The notes under the pieces were generated by a model. That model saw only the letters and a program-made list of their open reading frames with translations. It was not told where the DNA came from and made no database searches. From Gammaproteobacteria bacterium (GTDB taxonomy: Bacteria > Pseudomonadota > Gammaproteobacteria > S012-40): a stretch of DNA of 64,000 nt. Both the position numbers and the translations under genes were made by a program. Each line of letters starts with the position of its first letter. Positions within the stretch are counted from its first letter, which is position 1. Positions 7,178-17,400 of this stretch are shown here, piece by piece. The stretch is taken from positions 62,001 to 126,000 of the forward strand of contig JAOUMY010000002.1 of the NCBI GenBank assembly GCA_029881255.1, in the 5' to 3' direction.

Positions 7178-9469
7178 ATGCCCGTTACTAACTTACGGCA
7201 TATTTTGGATGCTGCGCCGCTTGCGATGTGTATTCTCGATGTCGATAGCAAACTGATTTATTGTAATTCAAGCTTTAGCCGCCTTCTAGGCTACTCTCAG
7301 GCCGAACTACTCGAATCGCCCATACAACAACTGCTTGATACCGACGACCAACAAGCCCACCAAGACAGACTGATTTCAATAACACAACAACATGCGGCTA
7401 CGAATGATGCAGTGGATTTTCGCTTTATTCAAAAAAGCCGTCACACTATCTGGCTTTCTGAAAGCTGCTCAAGCATACAGGAAGACGAAAAAACTCTCAT
7501 CATTTGCCAATTTCTCGATATTGATCAACGCAAAAAAAATGAGCAGCGCCTAAGCCTGATCGAACAACGCTTCAATTTGAGTCAACGTCACGCGAAATAT
7601 GGCGTATGGGATTGGAATATTCGAACGAATGATCTCTACTGGTCTAATCAGATAGGCCCACTGCTTGGCATAGGCGATGGCGAAATCGACGCCAATTACG
7701 CTGACTTCGTAAACGCGACCCACCCGGATGACCGTGAATATGTAGCCGAAGTAATCCGCGCCGCCATCGAAAATGGCGCGGAGTACAATATCGAGCATCG
7801 AGTCGTCTGGGCAGACGGCACCATACGCTGGATATTGGAAACCGGCGACGTGATATTCGACGAAAACGGTGTTCCACTGAATATGATCGGCGTGGCCCGC
7901 GACGTCACCGAGCATCATCATGCCAATGTAGCGTTGAAAGAAAGTGCCAAACTTTTGAATAGCGCCCAGGCTATTGCGCATGTAGGTCACTGGAGCTGGG
8001 ATGTCATAAGCGGAAAATTATTCTGGTCAGATGAAATCTATCGTATTTTCGGATATTCCCCGGGAGAGTTTGAACCGACGTACAAAAAATTTATAGAGAC
8101 CTTACACCCGGATGACATTGAACGCATCAAAATATCAGAAGAACAAGCTTTTTCCCAAGGTAAACCGCACAGCATAGACCATCGTATTATCCGCAAGGAT
8201 GGCAGTATAGCCTGGGTGCATGAAGAGGCCATCGCGATAACCGATGAGCGTAACCAACCGATCCGCTTGACCGGAACAGTCCAAGACATTACAGAACGCA
8301 AAAAACTCGAACAACAATTGGCGGACAAGATCACTCAGGCAGAAGCTGCCAACTACGCCAAAACGACATTTCTTTCACATATGAGTCATGAGTTGCGCAC
8401 CCCATTAAATGGCATACTGGGGTTTGCTCAGATTATGGAAACAGAAAAACTGTCAGCCGGATTGGCCGGTTATGTAAAAGAAATTATGAATTCGGGTTGG
8501 CATCTATTGGATCTGGTAGACGACCTGCTAGATCTATCGCGTGTTGAAACCGGTGCAATCGATTTGAAGCCGGAACCTGTCAATCTCAAAGATCTCATCA
8601 GAGAATGCCAGTCCATGATCTCCCCTATGCTCAAAGAGCGCCAACTGATGTTTAGCGCAAACTTTGAAGACAGCGCGGCTGTCATACTGGCAGATCGTCG
8701 ACGTTTAAAACAAATTCTCATCAACCTGCTTTCCAATGCCATTAAATATAATCGCCCTAATGGAGAAGTTCAGGTCTTTTGCCAACTGTCTGGTGAACAT
8801 CTTCGTATCAACATTAGAGATACTGGCCAAGGAATACCAGAACACTTAATGCCACGACTGTTTACACCTTTTGATCGACTCGGTAAAGAAGGCATCGAAG
8901 AGTCAGGAACCGGTATCGGCCTGGCGCTGGTCAAGCGTCTTGCTGACGCAATGGGTTGTGAATTAGGTGTTGAAAGTATCGAAGGCGTAGGCAGCACCTT
9001 CTGGTTGGAGTTTAACCTCGCCAACGAACTTCCCAACGCGTTATTAGATCAGGATAGCGATGTTCACAAAGCCGATAACAAGCAATTGAACAACACGATC
9101 CGTGTACTCTATGTGGAAGACAATCCTGCCAATCTTAGGCTAATCCAGGGCTTTTTATCGAATAGACCAAATTTTGAACTAATGGCTGCCACCACTGCGG
9201 TGGCAGGGCTAGATCTTGCCCGCACACAAATACCAGATGTGATTTTGATGGATATCAAACTACCTGATATGAGTGGTTTCGAAGCGCTGGCTCGACTGCG
9301 AACCGTACGAGAAACTGCCCATATCCCGGTTATTGCCGTCAGCGCGGTTGCTCATGAACAGGATGTCGCCGCAGGTCTCAGAGCAGGATTTTTTCGCTAT
9401 ATAACCAAGCCGGTCAACCTTGGGCTTTTGGAAAAAACCATTTATTACGCTGTTCGTGGCGAGGGATGA
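7178..9469 (+). CDS. hybrid histidine kinase, PAS-PAS-PAS-HisKA-HATPase-REC
   Basis: A 763-residue soluble sensor kinase. Three PAS domains run at about residues 5-118, 125-250 and 258-380; the second and third are PAS_3-like, each with a WDW/WSW strand and ending in a PAC motif (VARDVTE, VQDITER). The HisKA box [13 protein letters not shown] carries the phospho-acceptor His404. The ATPase core has the N box (LINLLSNAIKYN), G1 (DTGQGIP) and G2 (GTGIGLALVKRL). A C-terminal receiver (about 640-763) starts VLYVEDNPAN and carries Asp692 in LMDIKLPD and the conserved Lys in ITKPVN. No membrane helix is seen, so it senses a cytoplasmic cue such as redox state, light or a ligand. No output regulator is adjacent; the downstream gene is convergent. 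Confidence 0.95.
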   Translation: MPVTNLRHILDAAPLAMCILDVDSKLIYCNSSFSRLLGYSQAELLESPIQQLLDTDDQQAHQDRLISITQQHAATNDAVDFRFIQKSRHTIWLSESCSSIQEDEKTLIICQFLDIDQRKKNEQRLSLIEQRFNLSQRHAKYGVWDWNIRTNDLYWSNQIGPLLGIGDGEIDANYADFVNATHPDDREYVAEVIRAAIENGAEYNIEHRVVWADGTIRWILETGDVIFDENGVPLNMIGVARDVTEHHHANVALKESAKLLNSAQAIAHVGHWSWDVISGKLFWSDEIYRIFGYSPGEFEPTYKKFIETLHPDDIERIKISEEQAFSQGKPHSIDHRIIRKDGSIAWVHEEAIAITDERNQPIRLTGTVQDITERKKLEQQLADKITQAEAANYAKTTFLSHMSHELRTPLNGILGFAQIMETEKLSAGLAGYVKEIMNSGWHLLDLVDDLLDLSRVETGAIDLKPEPVNLKDLIRECQSMISPMLKERQLMFSANFEDSAAVILADRRRLKQILINLLSNAIKYNRPNGEVQVFCQLSGEHLRINIRDTGQGIPEHLMPRLFTPFDRLGKEGIEESGTGIGLALVKRLADAMGCELGVESIEGVGSTFWLEFNLANELPNALLDQDSDVHKADNKQLNNTIRVLYVEDNPANLRLIQGFLSNRPNFELMAATTAVAGLDLARTQIPDVILMDIKLPDMSGFEALARLRTVRETAHIPVIAVSAVAHEQDVAAGLRAGFFRYITKPVNLGLLEKTIYYAVRGEG

Positions 9470-9517
9470 TGTCAGTTGTCGATACGTAAATACGCACACA
9501 TCTATGTTCGAATACTG

Positions 9518-11044
9518 TTAACGTGTTCCGTCTACGGCGGATTGTGCTACCTCAGAGGCATTAGACAAAGGCAGCCAGATGTGAAAATGAGAACCTTCAC
9601 CGGGAACACTTTCCACCCATAGGCTCCCTTCAAGTAACTGCACGAAATGACGACTAATCGTTAAACCAAGACCTGTGCCTTCATATTTTCTCGTATAAGA
9701 GGTATCTGCCTGGGCAAATTGTTCAAATAAAACTTCTTGCTGTTCTTTTGGTATCCCAATACCGGTGTCGGATATCGTAAAATGTATGCCGCCTTTCCCC
9801 TCTCGCATCTCATTTTGCACAGCCAACCGTATCTTTCCGTTCTCAGTAAACTTTGCCGCATTGCCAAGTAAATTAATCAATGTTTGTTTCAACATTGCCT
9901 CATCTGTTCGAATTTTTTTCTCTACAATTTCATTAACAATTTCCAACGTATTGGAATGCTTTTCTATCATCGGACGCGTATTGTTGAGTACATCTTCGAT
10001 CAATACATCGATTTTTAGCAAGCCGAAGTGAACTTTCATTTTTCCCGCTTCAATCTTGGAAAGATCAAGAACGTTATTGACCAAACCCAGCAGGTGCTTA
10101 CCCGATGAGCGAATCTTATTCAGGTCTGCAACATATTCCGGATTTTTATTAAACGACATTTCATCGAGTAATAGCTCGCTATACCCGATGATGGCGTTTA
10201 AGGGGGTGCGCAGTTCATGACTCATATTGGCCATGAACTCACTTTTGGTTTTGCTTGCACGTATGGCCTGATCTCGCGCCTCTGCCAATTCCTCCGTGCG
10301 TTCTCTAACACGCTCTTCCAGCAGACTGTGCGCCTTTTTAATATCCGCCTCCCTGGATTGTAGAGCGGCGACAGTGCGTTTGATGCTAAGAATCATCTGA
10401 TCAAAGGTTTGCCCTAAATGCGCTATTTCGTCATTGCCTTTCAGTTCTGTCTGTACGTCCAAATTGCCTTGTGATACCTCTCGCGCAACATTGCTCAACA
10501 CCACTAGCTTCCGTGTCATTAGGTAACCCGCCAATATACCTACGATAGCTATCGTCACCATTCCGAAAATAGCAACAAAAAAACCCAATTCGAAGGCTTT
10601 CTGTTTACTCTCGTCCAACAGTCTGCTGTTATAGAGGATTGCGATATATCCCAAAGTTCCAGCTACATTTTCCAGCTTTTTTTGTCGCCAATGCTGTTGG
10701 GATAGTGACAGGATTTGGGCAGCATCCTCGCCAACATCGGCTACTTCACTACCGACTGTGATAATCCCACGGGTATCATAAATAATCAGCTTATTGATTC
10801 GATCATTTGTCGCGGCGCGTTCTGCGTGGGCCTGGAGATCACCATATTCTCCCGTCAATAGCGCTACCCTGGCAATATCCCCTAACAAGTCAATTACCAC
10901 GGTCTCAGTTTGGGAAATTTGTTTCTCCATTGTACGGCTGGACTGTTCCAGTGTGACGCCCAATACAATCAGGATTAACACTGCTTCAAGGAGAAAAATA
11001 ACCGCAGCGATTCGGAAATGTAGTGTAAAACGCTCAGGCATCAT
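9518..11044 (-). CDS. membrane sensor histidine kinase (HAMP-HisKA-HATPase)
   Basis: A 508-residue inner-membrane kinase. A first helix (about 11-31), an extracytoplasmic loop of about 120 residues and a second helix (about 152-175) frame a small sensory domain. A HAMP domain and coiled coil follow (to about 265), then the HisKA box [13 protein letters not shown] with His276. The ATPase has the N box ([11 protein letters not shown]), G1 (DTGIGIP), F box (FEQFAQAD) and G2 ([12 protein letters not shown]). Its start ATG overlaps the stop of the PhnD-like binding protein (ATGA), so the two are translationally coupled. The binding protein probably presents a ligand to the kinase's periplasmic domain. 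No cognate response regulator lies nearby. Confidence 0.93.
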   Translation of the reverse strand: MMPERFTLHFRIAAVIFLLEAVLILIVLGVTLEQSSRTMEKQISQTETVVIDLLGDIARVALLTGEYGDLQAHAERAATNDRINKLIIYDTRGIITVGSEVADVGEDAAQILSLSQQHWRQKKLENVAGTLGYIAILYNSRLLDESKQKAFELGFFVAIFGMVTIAIVGILAGYLMTRKLVVLSNVAREVSQGNLDVQTELKGNDEIAHLGQTFDQMILSIKRTVAALQSREADIKKAHSLLEERVRERTEELAEARDQAIRASKTKSEFMANMSHELRTPLNAIIGYSELLLDEMSFNKNPEYVADLNKIRSSGKHLLGLVNNVLDLSKIEAGKMKVHFGLLKIDVLIEDVLNNTRPMIEKHSNTLEIVNEIVEKKIRTDEAMLKQTLINLLGNAAKFTENGKIRLAVQNEMREGKGGIHFTISDTGIGIPKEQQEVLFEQFAQADTSYTRKYEGTGLGLTISRHFVQLLEGSLWVESVPGEGSHFHIWLPLSNASEVAQSAVDGTR

Positions 11045-11871
11045 AGCTTACGCTTAATTGCCCTCACGACATCATACGCTGAGTCATCTATCTTTTTGAA
11101 CAAAGCCAACCTGAAGCCTTCCATGAATTGCTTTCCTTCCTCAGTTCTTCCCCACTCTAGAATTCGCTTCTGTATCAATTCACGTTTGTCGATTGGAACC
11201 GAGGGATTGGCAACAAAAAGGGAATGCGGAACGGCTTTTGTCTTGCCGATTTCGCGTAGCTTAATTTTCATTTTGTCTTGAAAGAAATTAACCGCTGGCA
11301 TCGCGGTGCTACAGGCGTCTGCCTTTCTAATTTTTAGTTGCTGCAAGCACGAAACGTGAGAAAGAAAATGTTTCACTTGAATATCTTTACCAACTTTCAG
11401 TCCCTGGCGTTCTAGTTCATCGAACACAAGATAGCTTACCGCTGCCGACTTGGGTGTCATTGCCAAGACCTTTCCGCGTAGGTCTTTCATACTTTTCATC
11501 GGGCTATCATCTGCTACCACGACAACGCCTCGAAGTTGCTTTTCTCTCGCGGCAAGAGGACGATAGCCATGCTTATCGGCCAGATCCACGTAGTCAAACG
11601 GCTGTACAAACGCAAACTCAAATTGCTCACTCACCATCGCATCCATAAAACTTTCGTATGACGAACTGGTTTTAAAAATTACCGGATGATTGAGAATTCG
11701 TGAGAAATCTTTAGCGACTTGTGAATAAATTTTTTCGATTTCGCGCGGTGGAAGATAGGGAAAAACCGCGAACCGATAGGCCTCTTTTGCTTCCTCGGCC
11801 GCCAATGTGACTGTCGATCCAGCAAAAAGTTGGCCTATCAACAGACAGGCAAGAAAGAGATTTTTAGACAT
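11041..11871 (-). CDS. PhnD-like periplasmic substrate-binding protein, probable kinase co-sensor
   Basis: A 276-residue periplasmic binding protein of the phosphate/phosphite/phosphonate (PhnD/PtxB) type. Signal peptide residues 1-25 end near TLAAEEA. Family features are an opening strand [66 protein letters not shown] and the hinge region [20 protein letters not shown] 11871 is chosen over the in-frame ATG at 11898: it has GGAAG at good spacing and gives a clean signal peptide. There are no ABC permease or ATPase genes here. Instead the gene overlaps a histidine kinase by four bases, so it most likely acts as a ligand-loaded sensor subunit and not as part of an importer. Confidence 0.85.
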   Translation of the reverse strand: MSKNLFLACLLIGQLFAGSTVTLAAEEAKEAYRFAVFPYLPPREIEKIYSQVAKDFSRILNHPVIFKTSSSYESFMDAMVSEQFEFAFVQPFDYVDLADKHGYRPLAAREKQLRGVVVVADDSPMKSMKDLRGKVLAMTPKSAAVSYLVFDELERQGLKVGKDIQVKHFLSHVSCLQQLKIRKADACSTAMPAVNFFQDKMKIKLREIGKTKAVPHSLFVANPSVPIDKRELIQKRILEWGRTEEGKQFMEGFRLALFKKIDDSAYDVVRAIKRKL

Positions 11872-12457
11872 GGACCACTTCCGAATTTTCTGACACATTG
11901 ATCGTCCACACTGTATCGACTGAAAACACGGATATATTTATGGGTAAGCCGCTATTGTTAGCTCAAATAGTTGAGCCTGCTAAGGCACACGATAGGTAGC
12001 GACTATAGCACGCTGATGATCTGCTTGTTCCCAGGTTTTGACGCCCGCGCCCACCCAAAAAACGCTTAGACTTCCTTTAACCTTACACGATGTGTGATGA
12101 GCAAACAGCGCTTCAGGAACTGCTATGAGTTGCCCCGGATTCTTTCCATTCAAAGTCTAGCGCTAAAAATACGGTTAATATTTAACAACCCCAACCCTTA
12201 AAAGTCTCGTGGGTATAAAACCAAATTCAGTCTGGAAAAACCAAAGGATTTGTACAGTTTTATCGCGACCGGTAGTAACCTGTTCAAGGGCCGGAAGGCT
12301 TAAACAATTCGTCAACATCCCGGCACACGGTACCGTTTATCTTCGTTGTAAAACACCATTAGCCAAGTGAAAAAAGCCATCAAATTACCGTTTTTGTCGT
12401 CTGCTGCTGACAGTTATTTGTGACAATCTGGTTTATAATTCTGTTCCTTGTGGCGGT
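11872..12457. other. intergenic region, no supported gene
   Basis: Roughly 590 bp upstream of both divergent units. No frame with a ribosome-binding site, no RNA fold and no repeat was recognised. A TATAAT hexamer at 12434-12439 lies 19 bp before a weak 55-codon frame but has no good -35 partner. Confidence 0.45.
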
Positions 12458-12625
12458 ATGAACACGGCTTTATTGTCGTTGATCATGGCGATAAAAAAGA
12501 ATATTGTTTCAACATCTGAATTTTGGTATTTGATACTGGCGCTCATCGGGGTGAACAGGTTTATAATCCCTGGTCGTCAAAGATTAACAGCATATAAAAT
12601 GTTGCTTATCCGTAATTGCTTGTGA
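12458..12625 (+). CDS. possible 55-residue ORF
   Basis: ATG 12458 opens 55 codons ending TGA 12623-12625, about 20 bp after a TATAAT hexamer. The predicted peptide has one moderately hydrophobic segment (FWYLILALIGV). The ribosome-binding site is poor, and the stop overlaps the CRP-type site described next. Weak candidate only. Confidence 0.15.
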   Translation: MNTALLSLIMAIKKNIVSTSEFWYLILALIGVNRFIIPGRQRLTAYKMLLIRNCL

Positions 12626-12664
12626 ATCACTTCACACCTGGTAAGCAAACAGACACTCTAAAAT
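12621..12664 (+). promoter_or_regulatory. CRP/Vfr-type operator and class II promoter for the caspase operon
   Basis: TGTGA-ATCACT-TCACA at 12621-12636 matches the CRP consensus TGTGA-N6-TCACA at all ten half-site bases. A -10-like TAAAAT at 12659-12664 predicts a transcription start near 12671, which puts the operator centre at about -42, the classic class II position. The first gene downstream is the exported caspase at 12739, so the four-gene operon is predicted to be activated by cAMP and a CRP-family protein. Confidence 0.6.
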
Positions 12665-12683
12665 CAAAACAATATTGTAGTAG

Positions 12684-12703
12684 CCCAAGGTGTTCTACTT
12701 GGG
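12684..12703 (+). promoter_or_regulatory. leader hairpin of the caspase operon
   Basis: CCCAAG (12684-12689) pairs with CTTGGG (12698-12703) across an 8-nt loop, inside the predicted untranslated leader, 35 bp before the start codon. The conserved parts of a GEMM c-di-GMP riboswitch were looked for and not found. It may affect mRNA stability or translation. Confidence 0.3.
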
Positions 12704-12738
12704 GACGCTAGATAGGTAGAGATGAAGGGATTCTTGCA

Positions 12739-13704
12739 ATGAAAAAGATACTTATACTTCTTATTTCTTCATTTGTTTTTAGCGAGTTTACTCTGGCCGA
12801 CACTCGCGGCCTGACGAGAACCCATGTCACCCCGTTTAACTCTGGAACGTATCGCGCTCTTGTCATCGGCAACAATGAGTACATGGACAAGCAAGGTTTA
12901 TGGCAAAGCCTTAAGACTGCGAAGCAAGATGCTGTTACTGTTGCAAATATTCTAGAAAAGAATTACGGGTTTTCTGACGTAACACTATTACATGACGCCT
13001 CGCGCCGTGACATTATCTTAGAACTCAATAATCTTGCGCGGCGCACCAATCCGGAAGATAGCGTGCTGGTCTACTACGCTGGCCACGGTTACCTGGATGA
13101 GGAAACGAATCGTGGTTATTGGATTCCTTCTGACGCTACGGGCGATGACATCACAACTTACATTCGCAACTCGGCCATACGTGACGAGATTCTGCTAATT
13201 TCGGAAAAGGCGCAACACACACTGCTGGTTTCAGACTCCTGTTTCAGTGGCGCACTACTCCGTGGTGGTAACCGTGGGGGCGCTAAACACGGCGTCTCCA
13301 GCGCAAGTTACTACGAAAAATCGGCGAACAAGAAAAGCGTACAGATTTTCGCCGCCGGAGGCATGGAGTTTGTCGACGACAATTATCGTAGTTCCGGTCA
13401 TTCCCCATTTACCTATTTTCTCCTGAGCGAACTGGAAAACAATAAGTCGGCTCTGATAACTCTCACCGAACTTTCCACGAATGTGGCTAAGGCTGTTGCA
13501 AACAATGTACAGCAGTCACCCGAAATTGGCGTGCTTTACGGTGCCGGTGACGAATTAGGCGAATTTATCTTTGCCAAAGTAACAGTAGAGACCGAAGAAG
13601 GCATCGCAGAATATGCGGTTCAGGCCCAGAAACTCTCTGACGAGCGATTCAATAAAAAGGCAAAACGAGCCAGAGAACTCGTTTTACCCAGTTTGAGGTT
13701 GTAA
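12739..13704 (+). CDS. exported caspase-family peptidase (C14, orthocaspase-like)
   Basis: A 321-residue protease with a caspase p20-type fold. The signal peptide occupies about residues 1-20 (MKKIL to TLADT). The domain begins at YRALVIGNNEY and contains the catalytic histidine in VYYAGHG (His116) and the catalytic cysteine in LLVSDSCFSG (Cys168); both are intact. The p10-like part includes FAAGGMEF and HSPFTYFLLSEL. The family usually cleaves after Arg or Lys and often needs calcium; specificity here is untested. Being exported it acts in the periplasm or at the surface. It is first of four tightly spaced genes (4 bp to the next) with a barrel protein, a giant lipoprotein and a DUF1566 protein. 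A role in processing these surface partners is inference. Confidence 0.9.
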   Translation: MKKILILLISSFVFSEFTLADTRGLTRTHVTPFNSGTYRALVIGNNEYMDKQGLWQSLKTAKQDAVTVANILEKNYGFSDVTLLHDASRRDIILELNNLARRTNPEDSVLVYYAGHGYLDEETNRGYWIPSDATGDDITTYIRNSAIRDEILLISEKAQHTLLVSDSCFSGALLRGGNRGGAKHGVSSASYYEKSANKKSVQIFAAGGMEFVDDNYRSSGHSPFTYFLLSELENNKSALITLTELSTNVAKAVANNVQQSPEIGVLYGAGDELGEFIFAKVTVETEEGIAEYAVQAQKLSDERFNKKAKRARELVLPSLRL

Positions 13705-13708
13705 ATTA

Positions 13709-14386
13709 ATGAAAGAGCGCATTCGTCAACTTACTCTACTGCCGCTTTTGTTGTGGTTGTTTTCAACACAGCAGGCCGCAGCACTGACGTTCGATATCAG
13801 AGGCGAATATGAGAACTGGCATTCAGGTTTAGGTGGAACCTCGACAGCCTTTCTAGGCGGCATTAGCGCCAGTCACGGTTTCACGCCTGAGTTTTCGCTT
13901 GCCGGCAGCGTAGTGGCAGGAAACTATGAAACGAATTCCACCGCGTCAAGCGATGTAAGTCGTTTTGATGTCGACATCACCACCAGCTACCGCATATATC
14001 CGCTTACTTCAGTATTCATCGGCTATCAGCTGATTCAGCTAGACGTTAATATCAAAGACAACATTAGCCGATCGTTTGACGACACAATGCATGCGCTCGG
14101 TGCTGGTATTACCAATTACATCATCATGAATAGAGACTGGGTACTCTACGGGGGATTTAGCCTAAGCGGCGTGTTTGCTACCTCCACTTTGGGTAATGGT
14201 ACAAAAGATAATGGACTCGGGTTTAGCACGGGTGTCAATGGCGGTGTTTTGTATCTCGTTTCTAAAGAGCTCACCTTAGCCGGTGGAATCAAAACGAGAC
14301 TTAATTCGGTCGACTATCGCGGCGACTCAGGTACATGGTCACACAATATGCAAAGGCTAACCCTGAGTCTCAGTCGCGCGTGGTAG
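13709..14386 (+). CDS. outer-membrane beta-barrel protein
   Basis: A 225-residue protein with a signal peptide (about 1-26, ending QQAAALT) followed by alternating hydrophobic/polar strands and a terminal aromatic residue (LSLSRAW), the BAM-recognised signature of outer-membrane barrels. Strand-like segments include FLGGISASHGF, SVFIGYQLIQL, WVLYGGFSLSG and ELTLAGGIKTRL, suggesting about eight to ten strands. It starts 4 bp after the caspase stop and is followed 61 bp later by the giant lipoprotein. It could be an anchor or porin-like partner for the operon. No specific family was recognised. Confidence 0.75.
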   Translation: MKERIRQLTLLPLLLWLFSTQQAAALTFDIRGEYENWHSGLGGTSTAFLGGISASHGFTPEFSLAGSVVAGNYETNSTASSDVSRFDVDITTSYRIYPLTSVFIGYQLIQLDVNIKDNISRSFDDTMHALGAGITNYIIMNRDWVLYGGFSLSGVFATSTLGNGTKDNGLGFSTGVNGGVLYLVSKELTLAGGIKTRLNSVDYRGDSGTWSHNMQRLTLSLSRAW

Positions 14387-14447
14387 CGTCAAGCGGTTTT
14401 GTTACTGACGGATTTCGATAACCTAAACAAGCACAGAAACGTGAAAA

Positions 14448-17400
14448 ATGGCGAAATATAAATATTCAAGGGATGCTTCCCTTTCAGGAAAATCAATCTT
14501 GGCAGGAAAGGCATTTAGTTTAAAAAACCTTCTCTTGTTATTTTTCATTTTGTACCTCACCGGCTGTGGCGTTGCCGTTCAAGACCACTTTAGCCAAGCC
14601 GCTCCCGACACGCCATACATCGAATTCACGGTTAATGCGAGAAATCAATTCCAAATCAAGTTGCCGAAAGACAGTGGCGCGCAGGAATACTATTTTTATT
14701 GGGCTGACAATGAATCCATGGACAATCCAACCAAAATAGTTCTCAGTGGCAATACTGCCGATGTTGACATAAGAGGATTGTTAGGTGATGCCGTAACACC
14801 AGGACAAACCGTCTTTTTAGCCATCATAGCGACCTGGGAAGGCAAGGAAAGCGGCCGCTCAAACGTCATTGCATACCAGTTTCAACCTGACAGCCCTAAC
14901 AATGTGAAAGCCCAGACACTCACAGGCAGAGGCGAAATCCGTTGGGAAAACGCTTCGGGTGAACACGCAAAATACAATGTTTACTGGTCGACTACGCCTG
15001 ATGTTTCCGTCACAAAGCACGAAGGGGCAGCCAAGAATCTCGAGGGTGATTCGTTCACCCACGATCAGACGCAATATGACGAACAACAAAAAGTGTATTA
15101 CATCGTCGCCAAAATTGAGGAAGGCGTAGAAAGCCCAACATCCGAGATTGTTGAAATCACAGTGAGCAAAACTGCGAAAGTACCCACACCTCAAAATCTA
15201 CAGGCCAATGTAAACGGTCAAATTATTGATATCTCCTGGAAGGCCGTAGAAAGCGCAACCGCTTACCGGATTTATCGTGATACCAGCAACGAACTGGACT
15301 TCACCAGCGCCCAGGTGTTTGAAGTTAGTAACGCCAACTATGATGACAGCTCAATACTCGCAGGAACCAATTACTATTATTGGGTTGTAGCGCTGAATGA
15401 ATCGGGCAGCAGTGAGATCTCTGCGCCTGCAGGACCAGCAAGAATAGCCGGCGCAAACACCGGTGGAACAAGTAATCTGCCACCGGAATTTACCATTGAC
15501 GATGTCTACTTTATCGAGGAAGGCAAAAAAGTCGTCACCAACCTCACCGCCATCGATATAGACTCAAATAATCTGAGTTATGGTGTAAGCGCGGGTTTTG
15601 AGGTGTTTGAGGTTAAGGGCGCTCAACTCAGTTTTATCGCTGCCCCCGATTTTGAAAGCAATGTCACTTCCTATCAGGTGACGGTCACTGTTAGGGACCT
15701 GGATCATGTAGTTGAAAAAGCCATTACGGTAAATGTGACCAATGTAAATGAGCCGCCCGAATTTACACTCGCCACTTTTTCCTATTCGATTCCGGAAAAT
15801 ACCAAAGCCGTAACCAGCCTGAGTGCGAGTGATGTTGACAGCTCAAGTGTGTTGACGTTTTCCGTGGCAAATGCGGACACAGGTACATTCGAAATAGTCA
15901 ATGGAAACCAGCTAAGTTTTGTCTCTCCCCCTGACTTTGATGCCGTCGGTGTAACAAATCCATATAAAGTTACGGTTGTTGTTAAAGACAACGGCATGCC
16001 GCCGCTTGAAGATCGTCGTGAACTGACAATTACGATCGAAGGCGTCAATGAACCCCCATTTGTCAATAACGAAGATCTTCTCCTGCCGATGTCAGAAGGT
16101 AATGTCTACGCCGGTAAAGTCAAAGCTTCCGATCCGGAAGGAAACACGCTGAGATTTGAAAAGATTGGCGGTGCAGATACGACAGCTTTAACGGTTGATC
16201 CCGATGATGGCGAAATACGTTTTGTCACGGCGCCGGATTACGATGTCCCGGGGTCTAGTGATGGCGACAACGACTATCATATTGATGTCCGCATCTACGA
16301 GGAAGGCAACCCTGGTAACCAGATAACCAAAGCTTTCACGATACGTGTTGGCGCAGTGAATGAAGCACCAGTGTGGAATACCGGTAACACACTTAGCGTA
16401 AACGAAAACCGGAATCCACCGCTAGTCGAGATGCTTAGCGCATCAGATGCTGAAGATTCGGTTACCTATACGTTCGCAGGCAGTGGTGGTGATTACAGTT
16501 ATTTCAATATCAATGGCGCCCAGCTCAGCTTCAATTCTATGCAAGATTATGAAAACCTGATCAGCGTGCGCGGTTCCAGCGTGTTTAACATTACGCTAAA
16601 TGCCAACGATGGAAACAATCCCGCGGTGTCGTTAGGCGTTACCATTACCGTTAAAGATGTCGATGAAGATCCGATCGTCACGCCGCCGTCAAACACCAGC
16701 GTACAAGAACCCAATTTAGGTGTATTCCAAATAGGAGCGACAGACCCTGAGGGGCTTTCCCTCCACTATTCCATCACCCCTAACGGACAAGGTGGAACCG
16801 CCAATGCGGATAGCGCATTTTTCAAAATAAACGATTCTGGTGTTTTGTCCTTTATTGGAATTAGCGGCAAAACTGATTATGAAACCATGAGCAGCGCATC
16901 GGGATCGAAAGTATTTAGCGTCGAAGTTCAAGTCGCCGACACCGCTTCTGGTGCTGGCGGCTCGGTCAACATAGTAAAACTGCCCTTGCAAATAACCCTC
17001 GTCAATCTCCCTGAGATGCCCTACTTTGTTACCGAATCCAACCTGCCAAATCAAAACGAAAACGTATTTCCACGACCTAGTTTTGAGATTGTCGCCTTCG
17101 ATGGGGACGGTGACGATGTATTTTTAAATTTAAAGTCAACGGGCGATTTTCTTGACTTCACACTCAATGCCGCACCAGGAAAGAACACCTATACATTGGC
17201 ATACAAAAACACACTCGAACTTGACTATGAATCACCAAACGATGAAGGTGGGGATAACACCTATGAAATTACTATCATCTTAAACGGTGGAGGCGTAACG
17301 GGTTTAGAAAAGACCTTTACCTTTAGTGTAAACAACCTTAACGATAACAACCCGGTTTTCGTGACTGGCGCAAATGCTCTGTCGACTCCGGAAAATCAAT

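Noticed and set aside
12684-12710. Possible c-di-GMP riboswitch in the leader of the caspase operon
   Set aside because: Only a single hairpin; the conserved GEMM core and tetraloop-receptor elements were not found.
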